DNA of 64,000 bases from Lachnospiraceae bacterium (GCA_017626095.1 JAGAJL010000014.1:23685-87684), one strand, 5' to 3'. Counted from the stretch's first letter, positions 1 to 8,401 are shown. Numbers and translations are program-made. Notes: generated by a model from the letters alone, not told the origin.

Positions 1-2
1 CC

Positions 3-1268
3 TATCATCAGAAAGTAAAGGTTGAATACAGCTGTTTTGGTACCAACGAAGAGCTTTACAATATGCTGACACTGGGGGATGAATATGATATAGTATGTCC
101 CTCCGAGTATATGATTATGAAGTTGATGACCGAAGATATGCTTGTTCCGTTTTCGGAAGATTTTTTTGATGAATCCATTGAGGAAAATTACTATATCAAA
201 GGGGTTTCTCCCTTTATTCGAAATGCCTTTGAAACCAATGAAATAAACGGAGAACCCTGGAGTAAATATGCGGCAGGATATATGTGGGGCATTACCGGTA
301 TTATTTATAATCCGGAAGAGGTAAGCTATGAGGAAGCTTCCACATGGAAAATTATGACCAATGAAAAATTTCATCGCCGCATTACCATCAAAGATAATGT
401 CAGAGATGCTTTTTTTGGTGCTGTCGGAGCGGTGAAAGCTGACAAACTGACATCCGATTCGTTTATAAACGATCCCGATTATGCCAAAAAACTGGCAGAA
501 GAGATGAATGATCTGTCTCCCGAGACACTCGAAAACGTTTTGGCTTACCTGCAGGAAACCAGAGATAACGTGTATTCTTTTGAAACCGACAGCGGAAAGG
601 CGGATATGATTTCCGGTAAAGTTGTTGCGGGATACCAGTGGTCCGGTGATGCGGTTTATGCCATGGATCAGGCGCAGGCAGATGATTTTTATTTAAATTT
701 TGCCGTGCCCAAAGAAAGCACCAACTTGTATTTTGACGGCTGGGTCATGCTCAAAAACGGTATTAAAGACGATGCGAAAAAACAACATGCTGCAGAGGCA
801 TTTATCAATTATATTTCCATGCCGGAAAATGTTGTCCGTAACATGTATTATATCGGTTACACCTCTGTCATTTCCGGAGGTGACAGTAACGAGGTTTTTG
901 ACTATCTGAATTACTGCTACGGCGCGGAAGAAGAGGAAGAAGATGTTGTGGAATATCCACTGGGATATTTCTTTTCCGGAGAGGCCGATGATGCCGATTA
1001 CATTATCCTGACGCAAAAGGAGCAGGTTGACAGACAGCTCGGTGCCCAGTATCCATCACAGGAAACTATGGAGCGAAGTGCTATTATGCGATACTTTGAT
1101 GCCGATGAAAATGCAGCAGTCAACCGGATGTGGATTGATGTTCGTTGCTATAATGTAAAAAACGTTCCGGTTTATGTCTGGATCATCATCGTGATTTCCC
1201 TGATTGTTGCTGCTGTATTTTTAATTCGTGGAAAAATTGTGGCAAACAGTATCCGACACCGTTTTTGA
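3..1268 (+). CDS. Polyamine-type ABC transporter substrate-binding protein (PotD-like), 5'-truncated by window edge
   Basis: The reading frame is open from base 3, so the gene starts outside the window and the first ATG at 63 is internal. The visible protein resembles PotD-type binding proteins: a GTNEELYNML stretch, then DIVCPSEYMI, a central WGITGIIYNPEE segment and a GYQWSGDAVYAM segment, in the family order. It probably captures spermidine/putrescine or a related cation for import. About 40-50 N-terminal residues appear to be missing. The C-terminus is unusual: residues after VKNVPVYV form a clear membrane helix followed by a positive stretch, so the domain is membrane-tethered at its C-terminus. 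This fits the permease/binding-protein fusions seen in Clostridia, where the permease half would lie upstream, but that half is not visible. Confidence 0.8.
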   Translation, partial: YHQKVKVEYSCFGTNEELYNMLTLGDEYDIVCPSEYMIMKLMTEDMLVPFSEDFFDESIEENYYIKGVSPFIRNAFETNEINGEPWSKYAAGYMWGITGIIYNPEEVSYEEASTWKIMTNEKFHRRITIKDNVRDAFFGAVGAVKADKLTSDSFINDPDYAKKLAEEMNDLSPETLENVLAYLQETRDNVYSFETDSGKADMISGKVVAGYQWSGDAVYAMDQAQADDFYLNFAVPKESTNLYFDGWVMLKNGIKDDAKKQHAAEAFINYISMPENVVRNMYYIGYTSVISGGDSNEVFDYLNYCYGAEEEEEDVVEYPLGYFFSGEADDADYIILTQKEQVDRQLGAQYPSQETMERSAIMRYFDADENAAVNRMWIDVRCYNVKNVPVYVWIIIVISLIVAAVFLIRGKIVANSIRHRF

Positions 1269-1337
1269 ATAAAAGTTTTTATTGTGTCAATACTAAAAAA
1301 GCAACCAAACATATTTAAAATAAGAGGAGGCTTTTAT

Positions 1338-1655
1338 ATGGCACAATTAACTTGTGGAGTTATTACCTGTGGTTACAACAAAGAGAAAAGCTGTTGCAAA
1401 GGTGACATTATGGTGGGCGGAGCATCTGCTGAAAACGAAAGGGATACCAGATGCGAATCATTCCGTCGTGAAAACTGCGATTGCTATACCAGTGCTTTAG
1501 ATCACCCCTGCCAGACAATCAGCATTGATTGTGAAGCAACCAAATGCAAATACAATTCCAATTACAAATGCTATGCGGAACGCGTCAGCATTGAAGGCAG
1601 CAGGGCTACCGAATGCCGCGATACTTTGTGCGGAACATTTGATAAAAATAAGTAA
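1338..1655 (+). CDS. DUF1540 domain protein, two copies
   Basis: A 105-residue Cys-rich protein with two copies of the DUF1540 pattern: LTCGVITCGYNKEKSCCKGDI and, later, SIDCEATKCKYNSNYKCYAE. Each is followed by an ECR/TRCESF-type Cys and a phenylalanine. Family members are small putative metal-binding proteins common in Clostridia and Bacilli; their role is unknown. The start at 1338 is chosen because GAGGAGG lies 7 bases upstream; an in-frame codon at 1284 has no ribosome binding site. The gene stands alone between the transporter gene and a strong terminator region. Confidence 0.85.
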   Translation: MAQLTCGVITCGYNKEKSCCKGDIMVGGASAENERDTRCESFRRENCDCYTSALDHPCQTISIDCEATKCKYNSNYKCYAERVSIEGSRATECRDTLCGTFDKNK

Positions 1656-1805
1656 TACAAAAATAAGTAACTAATCCAAAAGAGTTTCACGGTGAAATAA
1701 TTTTTAAGGTCATTGTTTATATGATGATATACCACTACCTATTTGGCAAGGGTCATATCAGAAAACAAGGAAGATTTTCTAGGTAAATGAGACAGTGCAA
1801 CGAAA

Positions 1806-1847
1806 GATGATAGAATCAGATAAAATCTGGTTCTATCATCTTTTTTT
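1806..1847 (+). terminator. Rho-independent terminator after the DUF1540 gene
   Basis: A 16-bp stem (GATGATAGAATCAGAT with ATCTGGTTCTATCATC, two G-T pairs or mismatches), a 3-base loop and seven T residues. It is about 150 bases downstream of the DUF1540 stop. The 1656-1805 stretch before it shows no gene. Confidence 0.85.
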
Positions 1848-1937
1848 ATGTATCAATATAATGGTTTTAGTAGGTTTACAGGTGTTGAAATGCGATTTTC
1901 AGGCACGCAAAGAAGGGCTTTTTCAAGCCCTTCAAAG

Positions 1938-3358
1938 TAAATGCACGAAAAATGATTGTTGTATTAAACCTGACGGTTTTTGTGTTTTAATAGAGATGAA
2001 GTCAGATTTACTTCTGTCTGCGGTACCGGCTCTAAACCTAATAAAAGAAAGGAATCATGTGGTATTAACCGCATGGCAAGGTCATAAGGTGACTGTCCGA
2101 AAAGGGATTTTCTACAGTAACTGTTGATATGATTGGTTACCAGTACCATATCTTCCTGAGAAAAACCATCAATACTTGTGCCTTTCGGTACGATATATCG
2201 GAAAATTTTATGATTGTTTTCACAGGCTCCTTTCTGGTCGGAACGGTTTGGCTCACAGAAGAAGATTTTTGTCCGTTTTCCGGTAGTGATGGAGGTTTCC
2301 ATCCCATCGATATCCCAGAATTCATGCCCGTTATCGGTCAGGATGACTTCAAATATCTGGGAGAATAACCGGCTTCCAAGTGCGCTTTCAATCATATCAA
2401 GAGTATCAACCACACCCTTTGCTGTATGCTCCGGCATGATGTAATAAAGCTGCATATGGAGTGATACAAAATGAAGTGTCAGTATGGCACAGACATCTTC
2501 CTGTTTCCCTTCCACACAATCCATTTCTATGACATTAACATCGTTTTCTTTTATGAATTGCACGTAATCTTCATACATCCGACCAGCCTTTAAAGGAGAT
2601 GTGATTTCACTGTGCATGACACATTGCTTCCTGCGGGGTTTTCTTTTTACTGCATCCCTTAAATCAAGGATACCTGCATCTAATTCATTTGCATTTATCA
2701 TGCGTCTTAACGTTGATTCACTGACACAGAGTCGGTTTCCAAGAGCCTGTTTGATGTGATAAGGGGACTGTCCTTTCTTTATCAGCGGGGAAACAAGCAG
2801 ATTAATTTCTTCCATCTGTTCTCCGGTTAAGTCGAAGCCGTTTCTCCTGCCGACCAGTATTTCCCGGTATTCGTGTTCTGCCACATCTGCCTTATACAGT
2901 TTCTTTTCAAGGGAGCAGTATGCGATTTTATGACAGCCGTTGCATAAACCGCGTTCTTCCAAATCTTCACAAAACATCTGTACATAATCCGGACAATACT
3001 TTTTGCATTTGTTGCAGGTCCTGCATTTCTTGGGACACGAATTACCGCCACATACATACCTATGGTGGCAGTCTTTTTTATTCAGGCAGTCGTTTTTATG
3101 GGATACCTGAATAAAGGAGTGTTTTTTGATTTCCCGGCTGACCGTGGACGGGGAACAGTCCAGTTTTTCGGCTATATAGCGTAAGGACTGCTTTTCATTT
3201 AACAGTGCTTCAATCGTACACCGTTTACTGAAAGAAAGGTGTCTGCCTTTCTGTTTTGGTGCAATGCGTACATTTTTTACCATGCGTTTTTCTCCTTTTC
3301 TTTTTTGCAATAAAACGCATAAAAACAGCACCCGCCTTGGAAAAATTGGGTGCATTTA
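1938..3358. mobile_element. IS30-family insertion sequence (candidate ends)
   Basis: The transposase gene is bracketed by an inverted TAAATGCAC (1938-1946) and GTGCATTTA (3350-3358). Beyond the 9-bp core the ends match only partly, so the exact borders and any target duplication are uncertain. A hairpin AAGGGCTT/AAGCCCTT at 1913-1932 lies just outside the left candidate end and may terminate transposase transcription. The element inserted between the DUF1540 terminator and the XRE regulator. Confidence 0.5.
1964..3283 (-). CDS. IS30-family transposase
   Basis: A 439-residue DDE transposase. The N-terminal part holds a helix-turn-helix (SFSKRCTIEALLNEKQSLRY, then DCSPSTVSREIKKH) typical of IS30. 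A Cys-rich stretch at about residues 65-120 (CGGNSCPKKCRTCNKCKKYC) may bind zinc. The C-terminal rve domain shows the catalytic triad context: VIEMDCVEG (D), LTDNGHEFWD (D) and ACENNHKIF (E). The start at 3283 follows an AAAGGAGAAAAACGC site; a 24-codon N-terminal extension to 3355 has no such site and would run into the candidate terminal repeat. The gene looks intact. Confidence 0.9.
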   Translation of the reverse strand: MVKNVRIAPKQKGRHLSFSKRCTIEALLNEKQSLRYIAEKLDCSPSTVSREIKKHSFIQVSHKNDCLNKKDCHHRYVCGGNSCPKKCRTCNKCKKYCPDYVQMFCEDLEERGLCNGCHKIAYCSLEKKLYKADVAEHEYREILVGRRNGFDLTGEQMEEINLLVSPLIKKGQSPYHIKQALGNRLCVSESTLRRMINANELDAGILDLRDAVKRKPRRKQCVMHSEITSPLKAGRMYEDYVQFIKENDVNVIEMDCVEGKQEDVCAILTLHFVSLHMQLYYIMPEHTAKGVVDTLDMIESALGSRLFSQIFEVILTDNGHEFWDIDGMETSITTGKRTKIFFCEPNRSDQKGACENNHKIFRYIVPKGTSIDGFSQEDMVLVTNHINSYCRKSLFGQSPYDLAMRLIPHDSFLLLGLEPVPQTEVNLTSSLLKHKNRQV

Positions 3359-3455
3359 ATAAGACCTTCAAATTCTGCTTGATTTTCACAGTCGTTTATA
3401 CTAAACTGTTCTTAACAGCATAATAGAAGGTGTGAATGCACACCGAACGTGTCAG

Positions 3456-3500
3456 GCATCGGTTTTGGATTGGGGAATCATGGAACCGGTGCTATTTTTA
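3456..3500 (+). terminator. Possible terminator-like hairpin
   Basis: GCATCGGTT (3456-3464) pairs with AACCGGTGC (3484-3492) with one mismatch, followed by TATTTTTA. No gene in this orientation ends just upstream, so it may be a leader hairpin or a relic cut off by the insertion sequence. The rest of 3359-3626 holds nothing I recognise. Confidence 0.35.
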
Positions 3501-3626
3501 TGCAGTTTTATAGGTTATATTATAAGGTTTTGATTTCTCGTTTTAAATTGTAAAAAACAGTTTTGATGAAATTTCGTGGAAAGGAATAAAAGTTGTGCAT
3601 CTCAAGCACATCTTTTGTTAACAATT

Positions 3627-4496
3627 ATGATTTCAGATGCTAAAAAGGAAGAAATTGTATCACATTTTTTAAAAACAACAGGAGAAACTATTCAGAAGAA
3701 AAGATTGCAGAAAAATATATCACAAAAGGAACTGGGAGAATGGATTGGTGTTGACCGGACCGCTGTGGCTCGTTATGAAAATGGTTCGTCCGATATGCCA
3801 ATCTCAAGACTTCCCCTGATCAGCGGTTGCTGTAATACTCCTGTCCGTGATTTCTTTCCTTTGGAAAAATCAGAAGAATTACTGGATACGTTTGCGCAGC
3901 TTGCCGGGTTTAAGGGAACACGGTACAGAAGACGGATAGACAAAACGCAGCAGTCTCAGGAAAGCCATCTGACGGCAAAGGTTTATGAAAGAAACGGAAA
4001 AGAATTCATTGTGCCTGTAAAAAGGAAAGAAGTGTCCATGAAACAGAAATACCGGGACTGTGAAATGCCGGATATGGGTGTGGAAGCCTTTTCTGATAAA
4101 GAGTTTGAGGAATACCTGCAATCGCTTCAAAAAGACGATTATTCAGCTAACCGGACCTTGGAAGCAGCAAGACAGATGTTTTTATGTATCGGAAATGCAA
4201 CGAATAAAGATACGGTAAAGAATGTCATTGCCGATTATGTGATAGACAGCATAATCATAGAGCCTGTCATGAAGAAACATAATCAGGATGCATTAAGAGC
4301 TTATGCCTATTACAAAAAACTGTTTTTAGGTGAAACGGATAGGGATGATTTTGAAGAACCGGTGGATACGGTATACTCTGAATGTGATAGAAAACCGGAT
4401 GAGGACTGCCCGTACAAAAAACGGTGTGATGAGCGTGTATATGAAGAACTTCCCCGTTTCTGTGATCTGCCGGACGATGATGATACCCTTGTTTAA
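3627..4496 (+). CDS. XRE-family transcriptional regulator with Cys-rich C-terminus
   Basis: 289 residues from the ATG at 3627. Residues about 15-73 form an XRE helix-turn-helix (IQKKRLQKNISQKELGEWIG, then VDRTAVARYENGSS). The rest has no family I recognise. It includes a basic segment (TRYRRRIDK), an acidic segment and a C-terminal Cys cluster (SECDRKPDEDCPYKKRC, then PRFC) that could bind metal. The start is uncertain: a GTG at 3576 in the same frame would add 17 residues, and neither has a strong ribosome site. It is the first gene after the IS30 element and may have lost its own upstream region to the insertion. Confidence 0.65.
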   Translation: MISDAKKEEIVSHFLKTTGETIQKKRLQKNISQKELGEWIGVDRTAVARYENGSSDMPISRLPLISGCCNTPVRDFFPLEKSEELLDTFAQLAGFKGTRYRRRIDKTQQSQESHLTAKVYERNGKEFIVPVKRKEVSMKQKYRDCEMPDMGVEAFSDKEFEEYLQSLQKDDYSANRTLEAARQMFLCIGNATNKDTVKNVIADYVIDSIIIEPVMKKHNQDALRAYAYYKKLFLGETDRDDFEEPVDTVYSECDRKPDEDCPYKKRCDERVYEELPRFCDLPDDDDTLV

Positions 4497-5046
4497 GGTT
4501 GCTTTTTAAAAGAAAATACAGTAAAATTAACACATAATTGTTATGTTTCTTTATTTCATTTTTCCGGCAGTGTTCGCTGGTGATCTGATAATTCCTGCGT
4601 GTAGTGGGTGAATTTATTACAAGGAGAAGAACTGCTTGCTTTTTAAACTTTTTATGGTAATATAATAATATATTCGTTAAATAAAATTTGTAAAAAGAAA
4701 TTTGTTAAAAAACACCCATTTATAGGTGTTTTTTCTGTTTTTACCAGTTGAAAAAACACATTTTATGGCATACTATAATAATAAGCATTGTTTCGTTTTG
4801 TATTGACGGATATTGTGCATGACACCGTTTTGTGTGTATGCGGTACGATGTTGTTCTGTTACGTAGAACAAATACAAAGGAGACAGTAATTATAATCGTA
4901 AAGGTTATATGATATTACTGTAATTGAATAAAAGGGCATATCCCTAATGAAGAAAATTCAACAGGGATAGCCGGAGCTTTCTCTGTTTTTATCATAGATG
5001 TAACTATTAACCATGAAATACGGAGAAAGGAAGGAAAAGAAATGTT
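4497..5046. other. Intergenic region, 550 bp without a gene
   Basis: AT-rich, no convincing coding frame. It holds a terminator at 4711-4736, a short perfect hairpin TTGTTCT/AGAACAA around 4852-4870, and a stretch at about 4935-4965 with an inverted CATATCCCTA/AGGGATAG pair. GGAGAAAGGAAGG at 5021-5034 precedes the Rpn gene. Confidence 0.5.
4711..4736 (+). terminator. Terminator downstream of the XRE regulator
   Basis: AACACC (4711-4716) pairs with GGTGTT (4725-4730), extended by flanking A and T runs, followed by T-rich sequence. The A tract on the other side would let it work in both directions. Confidence 0.65.
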
Positions 5047-5889
5047 ATGGGACAAAAAGACATTACGGAGAAAATTTTAGCTGATTACAATGATATTTTC
5101 GCTGATATAGTCAATGTGTTACTCTTTCATGGAGAAGAAACTGTGAAAGAGGATGAATTACAGGATCAGAATACCGTCAGTATGTATAAAGCTGAAAACA
5201 CTATCCACGAACAGGAAAGAGATGTTTCAAAAGTCTGGAAAAAAGGAGAAGTAAAAATATCCATCTTTGGTTTAGAACATCAGACAAAGAAAGATGTGTT
5301 AATGCCGTTACGAGTGATTGGGTATGACGGGATTTCTTATCGTTCGCAATGTTTGAGCGATGCAAAGGAATATTATCCTGTTATTACACTTGTATTAAAT
5401 TTTAGTAATACAAGATGGGATAAAAACAAGCGTTTATCAGAATGCTTTCATGTTCCGCAAGAATTAGAACCTTATTTTTCAGATTACAAAATCAATGTGT
5501 TTGATATAGCATATTTATCAGAGACAGAGGTTTCATTGTTTAAGAGTGATTTTCGCATTGTTGCAGATTATTTTGTACAGGTGCGAACAAATAAAACATA
5601 CAAACCGGATAAAGCTACCATAAAACATATTGATGAAGTTTTAAAACTGATGTCCGTTCTGACAGGCGATGTCAGATTTGAAGAAGTCCAAAAATCAGAA
5701 AGGAAGGTGACAAATATGTGTGAAGTAATTGACAAATTTGAGGCAAAGGGTAAAGTGGATGCATTACACTTTATAATCGGTTTACCGCCTTCTGAAATTG
5801 CAGAAAAAACAAATCTTTCTGTTAATGAGGTGCAATCTATTATTGATATGATTTTATCAGAAAAACAAGATAAAACTGAAAATAAATAG
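5047..5889 (+). CDS. Rpn-family recombination-promoting nuclease/putative transposase
   Basis: 280 residues matching the clostridial Rpn (PD-(D/E)XK nuclease family transposase) layout. It starts MGQKDITEKILADYNDIFAD, then has SMYKAENTIHEQERDVSKVW, ISIFGLEHQT with the catalytic E and Q context, a YDGISYRSQ segment and YPVITLVLNF. Known family members are DNases that promote RecA-independent recombination and are thought to spread between genomes. The C-terminal 70 residues (after VTNMCEVIDKF) are the variable helical tail usual in this family, here ending with a short HTH-like piece (SEIAEKTNLSVNEVQSII). The gene is monocistronic with a terminator 60 bp downstream. It looks intact. Confidence 0.85.
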   Translation: MGQKDITEKILADYNDIFADIVNVLLFHGEETVKEDELQDQNTVSMYKAENTIHEQERDVSKVWKKGEVKISIFGLEHQTKKDVLMPLRVIGYDGISYRSQCLSDAKEYYPVITLVLNFSNTRWDKNKRLSECFHVPQELEPYFSDYKINVFDIAYLSETEVSLFKSDFRIVADYFVQVRTNKTYKPDKATIKHIDEVLKLMSVLTGDVRFEEVQKSERKVTNMCEVIDKFEAKGKVDALHFIIGLPPSEIAEKTNLSVNEVQSIIDMILSEKQDKTENK

Positions 5890-5951
5890 TATTTCTGCTG
5901 TCATACAAAGGATGTATAGGTATTGATTGTGCCTATATACATGTAAAAATT

Positions 5952-5986
5952 AAGCTCTCAACCGTAATTGGTTGAGAGCTTTTTTC
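5952..5986 (+). terminator. Rho-independent terminator of the Rpn gene
   Basis: A perfect 12-bp stem AAGCTCTCAACC (5952-5963) with GGTTGAGAGCTT (5970-5981), a 6-base loop and a T run. Confidence 0.9.
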
Positions 5987-6033
5987 TTATTTTCCGTCAA
6001 AGTTATTGCAATATAAATTAGGTCGGAGAAAAT

Positions 6034-6048
6034 GCAACACAGTGTTGC
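6034..6048. promoter_or_regulatory. Perfect palindrome, candidate operator upstream of the structured RNA
   Basis: GCAACACAGTGTTGC is a perfect inverted repeat with 7-bp arms. It lies 55 bp upstream of the -35 box at 6104, the only promoter in sight, so it may bind a dimeric regulator. Confidence 0.4.
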
Positions 6049-6103
6049 GTTTAATTTGCAAATTATCCATATCAGAAAACAATGGCTGTTAAAAATTACT
6101 AGA

Positions 6104-6130
6104 TTGACAATCTGAATATAAATGTATAAT
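6104..6130 (+). promoter_or_regulatory. Strong sigma-A-type promoter for the structured RNA
   Basis: TTGACA (6104-6109), 15-bp spacer, TATAAT (6125-6130). Both boxes are consensus; the spacer is short. The predicted start is about 6137. Confidence 0.7.
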
Positions 6131-6137
6131 ATATTAT

Positions 6138-6318
6138 TAGAAGGTGACTTCTCGAGAAGCAGACTCGTAAAAATGTTTTCGTCTGTGAAGTGCAAGCCGT
6201 GATGGAAAGCGGTGAACATGGAGGCTCACAAAGGTGACAACTTACCATAATCCATCTAGCAAAAGCGAAAGAAAGTTGTATATTGATTAAAAAGCCTTGC
6301 TTAACTGCAAGGCTTTTT
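6138..6318 (+). ncRNA. Candidate structured small RNA upstream of the PBECR4-like gene
   Basis: About 180 nt between a consensus promoter and an intrinsic terminator (GCCTTGC 6294-6300, GCAAGGC 6307-6313, T run). No open frame of note. Visible helices: a self-complementary CTTCTCGAGAAG at 6148-6159; a long hairpin CAGAC...GTCTG (6160-6185) with an inner CG(T)AAAA/TTTTCG; GCC/GGC with GTGA/TCAC enclosing 6186-6229; and ACAACTT (6237-6243) with AAGTTGT (6273-6279). AAGGTGAC occurs twice (6141 and 6231). The terminator lies 27 bp before the start of the RNase-like gene, an order known from type III toxin-antitoxin loci (RNA, terminator, toxin), but I see no tandem repeat array, so that identification is only an inference. 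It does not match an RNA family I recognise. Confidence 0.55.
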
Positions 6319-6344
6319 AATGTATGAATGTAGCGGAGTTACAT

Positions 6345-6932
6345 ATGGAGAAAATTCAAGAGTGTGCACATAATTTTTTGCATCTGGTTTCTACAACTAA
6401 ATATGTGTTTCATGTTGCAAAACGAGGTGTGAAGGTTTTGATCTTGGATTTTGAACTGAAAGATTTTCATCATTTGGCTGGATTGAAATATTTAGATGAT
6501 ATAAATATTCCAAAAGATAAGAAGAAAACGATTGATTGGATTCTTTCTGAACAATCTCCTATTACGGATGCTTACTTAGCAAGTAGTAAACATTATAAAG
6601 GTAAAGTGAGTGATGAAAAGAATGTTGAGGAACGTATTTCTGAATTTAGATATATAGAACAATATTTGGATGTAGATAATTTTATTCGAATATATTCACC
6701 TAAAGATGGTCCACAAAATAATTCGATGATTCGATGTGATTACATAATAGAAAGTAAATTAAAACATTCCAATAAGGTTGTTTATATATTTATAAAACAT
6801 AGAAAGGGATTAGAGTCGCCTTGCTGTATTGTTTCGTTTGGTGTTAAGAAAAATACTGCATATGGAGGACAGAATTTATATTGGATGTTAAAAGATAAGA
6901 TTGTTTCTGGAAATAGGATCACGATATATTAA
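6345..6932 (+). CDS. PBECR4-like putative RNase (toxin-like) protein
   Basis: 195 residues. The order of segments (KIQECAHNFLHLVSTTKYVF, LILDFELKDFHHLAGLKYLD, DNFIRIYSPKD, a beta strand IRCDYIIESKL, VVYIFIKHRKG, CCIVSFGVKK and YGGQNLYWMLK) resembles the PBECR4 group, named for phage Barnase-EndoU-ColicinE5/D-RelE-like nucleases. These are thought to be RNases that act as toxins or effectors; activity here is not shown. The conserved DFHHL histidines could be catalytic. I chose the ATG at 6345 because GCGGAG lies just upstream and the family usually starts at MxKIQECA; an ATG at 6324 has no site. It follows a terminator-ended structured RNA, possibly its antitoxin or leader. Confidence 0.65.
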   Translation: MEKIQECAHNFLHLVSTTKYVFHVAKRGVKVLILDFELKDFHHLAGLKYLDDINIPKDKKKTIDWILSEQSPITDAYLASSKHYKGKVSDEKNVEERISEFRYIEQYLDVDNFIRIYSPKDGPQNNSMIRCDYIIESKLKHSNKVVYIFIKHRKGLESPCCIVSFGVKKNTAYGGQNLYWMLKDKIVSGNRITIY

Positions 6933-6970
6933 CATCCTAATTATACAGATGAACAAAAAATAGAAAATGA

Positions 6971-7008
6971 ATCTAAGATAGTATAAAAAATCTAAGATAG
7001 TATAAAAA
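6971..7008. repeat. Tandem 19-bp repeat just upstream of the infC promoter
   Basis: ATCTAAGATAGTATAAAAA occurs twice head to tail (6971-6989 and 6990-7008), ending 5 bp before the -35 box at 7014. It could be an UP-like A-rich element or a replication-slippage duplication. Confidence 0.7.
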
Positions 7009-7013
7009 ATCAG

Positions 7014-7042
7014 TTGACATTATCATAATACCATGGTAGGAT
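7014..7042 (+). promoter_or_regulatory. Promoter of the infC-rpmI-rplT operon
   Basis: TTGACA (7014-7019), 17-bp spacer, TAGGAT (7037-7042). Predicted start about 7049, giving a leader of roughly 185 nt before infC. Confidence 0.7.
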
Positions 7043-7048
7043 AACAAA

Positions 7049-7177
7049 TATGTGAAAACACGAGAAAGCAGAGTATCCACTCTCACCCTGCGGCAATCGG
7101 GCTTCAGGCGTCAGACATTTTTATTCGATAGTTTATGTTTGTCAGAGGTGGATATTTATGTATCCACCTTTTTTTGT
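7049..7177 (+). promoter_or_regulatory. L20-type autoregulatory leader with terminator
   Basis: The leader ends in a terminator, AGGTGGATA (7146-7154) with TATCCACCT (7161-7169) and a T run. The upstream TATCCAC (7074-7080) repeats the 3' arm of the terminator stem and can pair with GTGGATA instead, giving a visible antiterminator option. This matches the Firmicutes infC-rpmI-rplT leaders, where ribosomal protein L20 binds the leader RNA and promotes termination. Confidence 0.75.
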
Positions 7178-7234
7178 TGAAAAGGTTATAGTCGCGAAAA
7201 CTATCGATTGAATTCTTTATGGAGGTGCAAAACC

Positions 7235-7741
7235 ATTAACGATTTATTCATTAACGAACAGATTAGAGACAAAGAAGTACGTGTGGTTTCGGAAGACGGC
7301 GAACAGTTAGGTATTATGTCTGCCAAAGAAGCGCAGGATTTAGCTGATGAGGCAGGACTTGACCTTGTTAAGATTGCTCCAAATGCAAAACCCCCGGTTT
7401 GCAAAATTGTAGACTACAGCAAGTATAAGTATGAACAGGCCAGAAGAGAAAAAGAGGCTAAGAAAAAACAGAAAACAATCGAAATCAAAGAAATCCGTTT
7501 ATCTCCCAATATCGATACCAACGATTTGAATACCAAGATGAACGCGGCTAAAAAATTTATTACCAAAGGTGACAAAGTAAAAGTTACGCTTCGTTTCCGT
7601 GGTCGTGAGATGGCACATATGAACAGCAGCAAGCATATTCTGGATGATTTTGCAGAAGGTCTTGCAGAAATTGCAGTTGTGGAAAAACCTGCAAAAGTAG
7701 AAGGCAGAAGCATGACTATGGTGCTTGCCGAAAAACGTTAA
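7235..7741 (+). CDS. infC: Translation initiation factor IF-3
   Basis: 168 residues covering both IF-3 domains: the N-terminal INDLFINEQIRDKEVRVVSE, the GEQLGIMSAKEA strand, NAKPPVCKIVDYSKYKYEQA, the lysine-rich linker, and the C-terminal EIRLSPNID, KVTLRFRGREMAH and GRSMTMVLAEK segments. IF-3 keeps 30S subunits free and checks the start codon. The start is the rare codon ATT at 7235, placed by GGAGG at 7221-7225 and by the usual INDxxIN start; this is the classic AUU start through which IF-3 limits its own synthesis. The TTG at 7208 in frame has no ribosome site. First gene of the infC-rpmI-rplT operon. Confidence 0.95.
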   Translation: MNDLFINEQIRDKEVRVVSEDGEQLGIMSAKEAQDLADEAGLDLVKIAPNAKPPVCKIVDYSKYKYEQARREKEAKKKQKTIEIKEIRLSPNIDTNDLNTKMNAAKKFITKGDKVKVTLRFRGREMAHMNSSKHILDDFAEGLAEIAVVEKPAKVEGRSMTMVLAEKR

Positions 7742-7801
7742 TTAGTTTTTAACTGAATTTGTATACAGTTAAAATAGATACAAAACTAGGAGGGAATTAA
7801 G

Positions 7802-7999
7802 ATGCCAAAAATTAAAACAAACAGATCTGCAGCAAAACGTTTCAAAATTACAGGAACCGGAAAGTTAAAAAGAAACAAAGCTTATAAACGTCATATCTTA
7901 ACCAAAAAATCTGCAAAGACTAAGAGAAATCTTAGAAAACCTGCTATGACAGATGCAACAAACGTAAAGAATATGAAGAAGATTTTACCTTACATTTAA
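7802..7999 (+). CDS. rpmI: 50S ribosomal protein L35
   Basis: 65 residues, full length for L35: [20 protein letters not shown], then a Lys/Arg-rich middle with [14 protein letters not shown] strong AGGAGGGAATTAAG site precedes the ATG. Binds 23S rRNA in the large subunit. It is 60 bp after infC and 23 bp before rplT. Confidence 0.97.
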   Translation: MPKIKTNRSAAKRFKITGTGKLKRNKAYKRHILTKKSAKTKRNLRKPAMTDATNVKNMKKILPYI

Positions 8000-8022
8000 T
8001 GATTGGTTAGGAGGAAGAAAAA

Positions 8023-8379
8023 ATGGCAAGAATTAAAGGCGGTTTAAACGCAAAAAAGAAACATAACAGAGTATTAAAACTCGCTAAAGGATATAGAGGA
8101 GCAAGATCAAACCAGTACAGAGTTGCAAAACAGTCTGTCATGAGAGCGTTAACATCTGCTTATGCAGGACGTAAACAGAGAAAACGTCAGATGAGACAGT
8201 TATGGATTGCACGTATCAATGCAGCAGCAAGATTAAACGGATTAAGCTACAGCAAATTCATGTACGGTTTAAAATTAGCAGAAGTTGAAATCAACAGAAA
8301 AATGCTTGCAGAGATGGCAGTTAACGATGCTGATGGCTTTAAAGCTTTAGCAGAACTTGCAAAATCTAAAATTGCATAA
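8023..8379 (+). CDS. rplT: 50S ribosomal protein L20
   Basis: 118 residues, full length: [61 protein letters not shown]20 is needed for early 50S assembly and is the repressor that acts on the operon leader. AGGAGGAAGAAAA precedes the ATG. Last gene of the operon. Confidence 0.97.
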   Translation: MARIKGGLNAKKKHNRVLKLAKGYRGARSNQYRVAKQSVMRALTSAYAGRKQRKRQMRQLWIARINAAARLNGLSYSKFMYGLKLAEVEINRKMLAEMAVNDADGFKALAELAKSKIA

Positions 8380-8401
8380 TTACAGCATTATGTGAGATAA
8401 T

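Noticed and set aside
1795-2127. 110-codon plus-strand frame over the terminator and IS end
   Set aside because: It begins inside a terminator hairpin region, lies antisense to the transposase 3' end and has no ribosome site.
6138-6318. Typical type III antitoxin repeat array
   Set aside because: No tandem repeats are visible, only two short AAGGTGAC copies about 90 bases apart.
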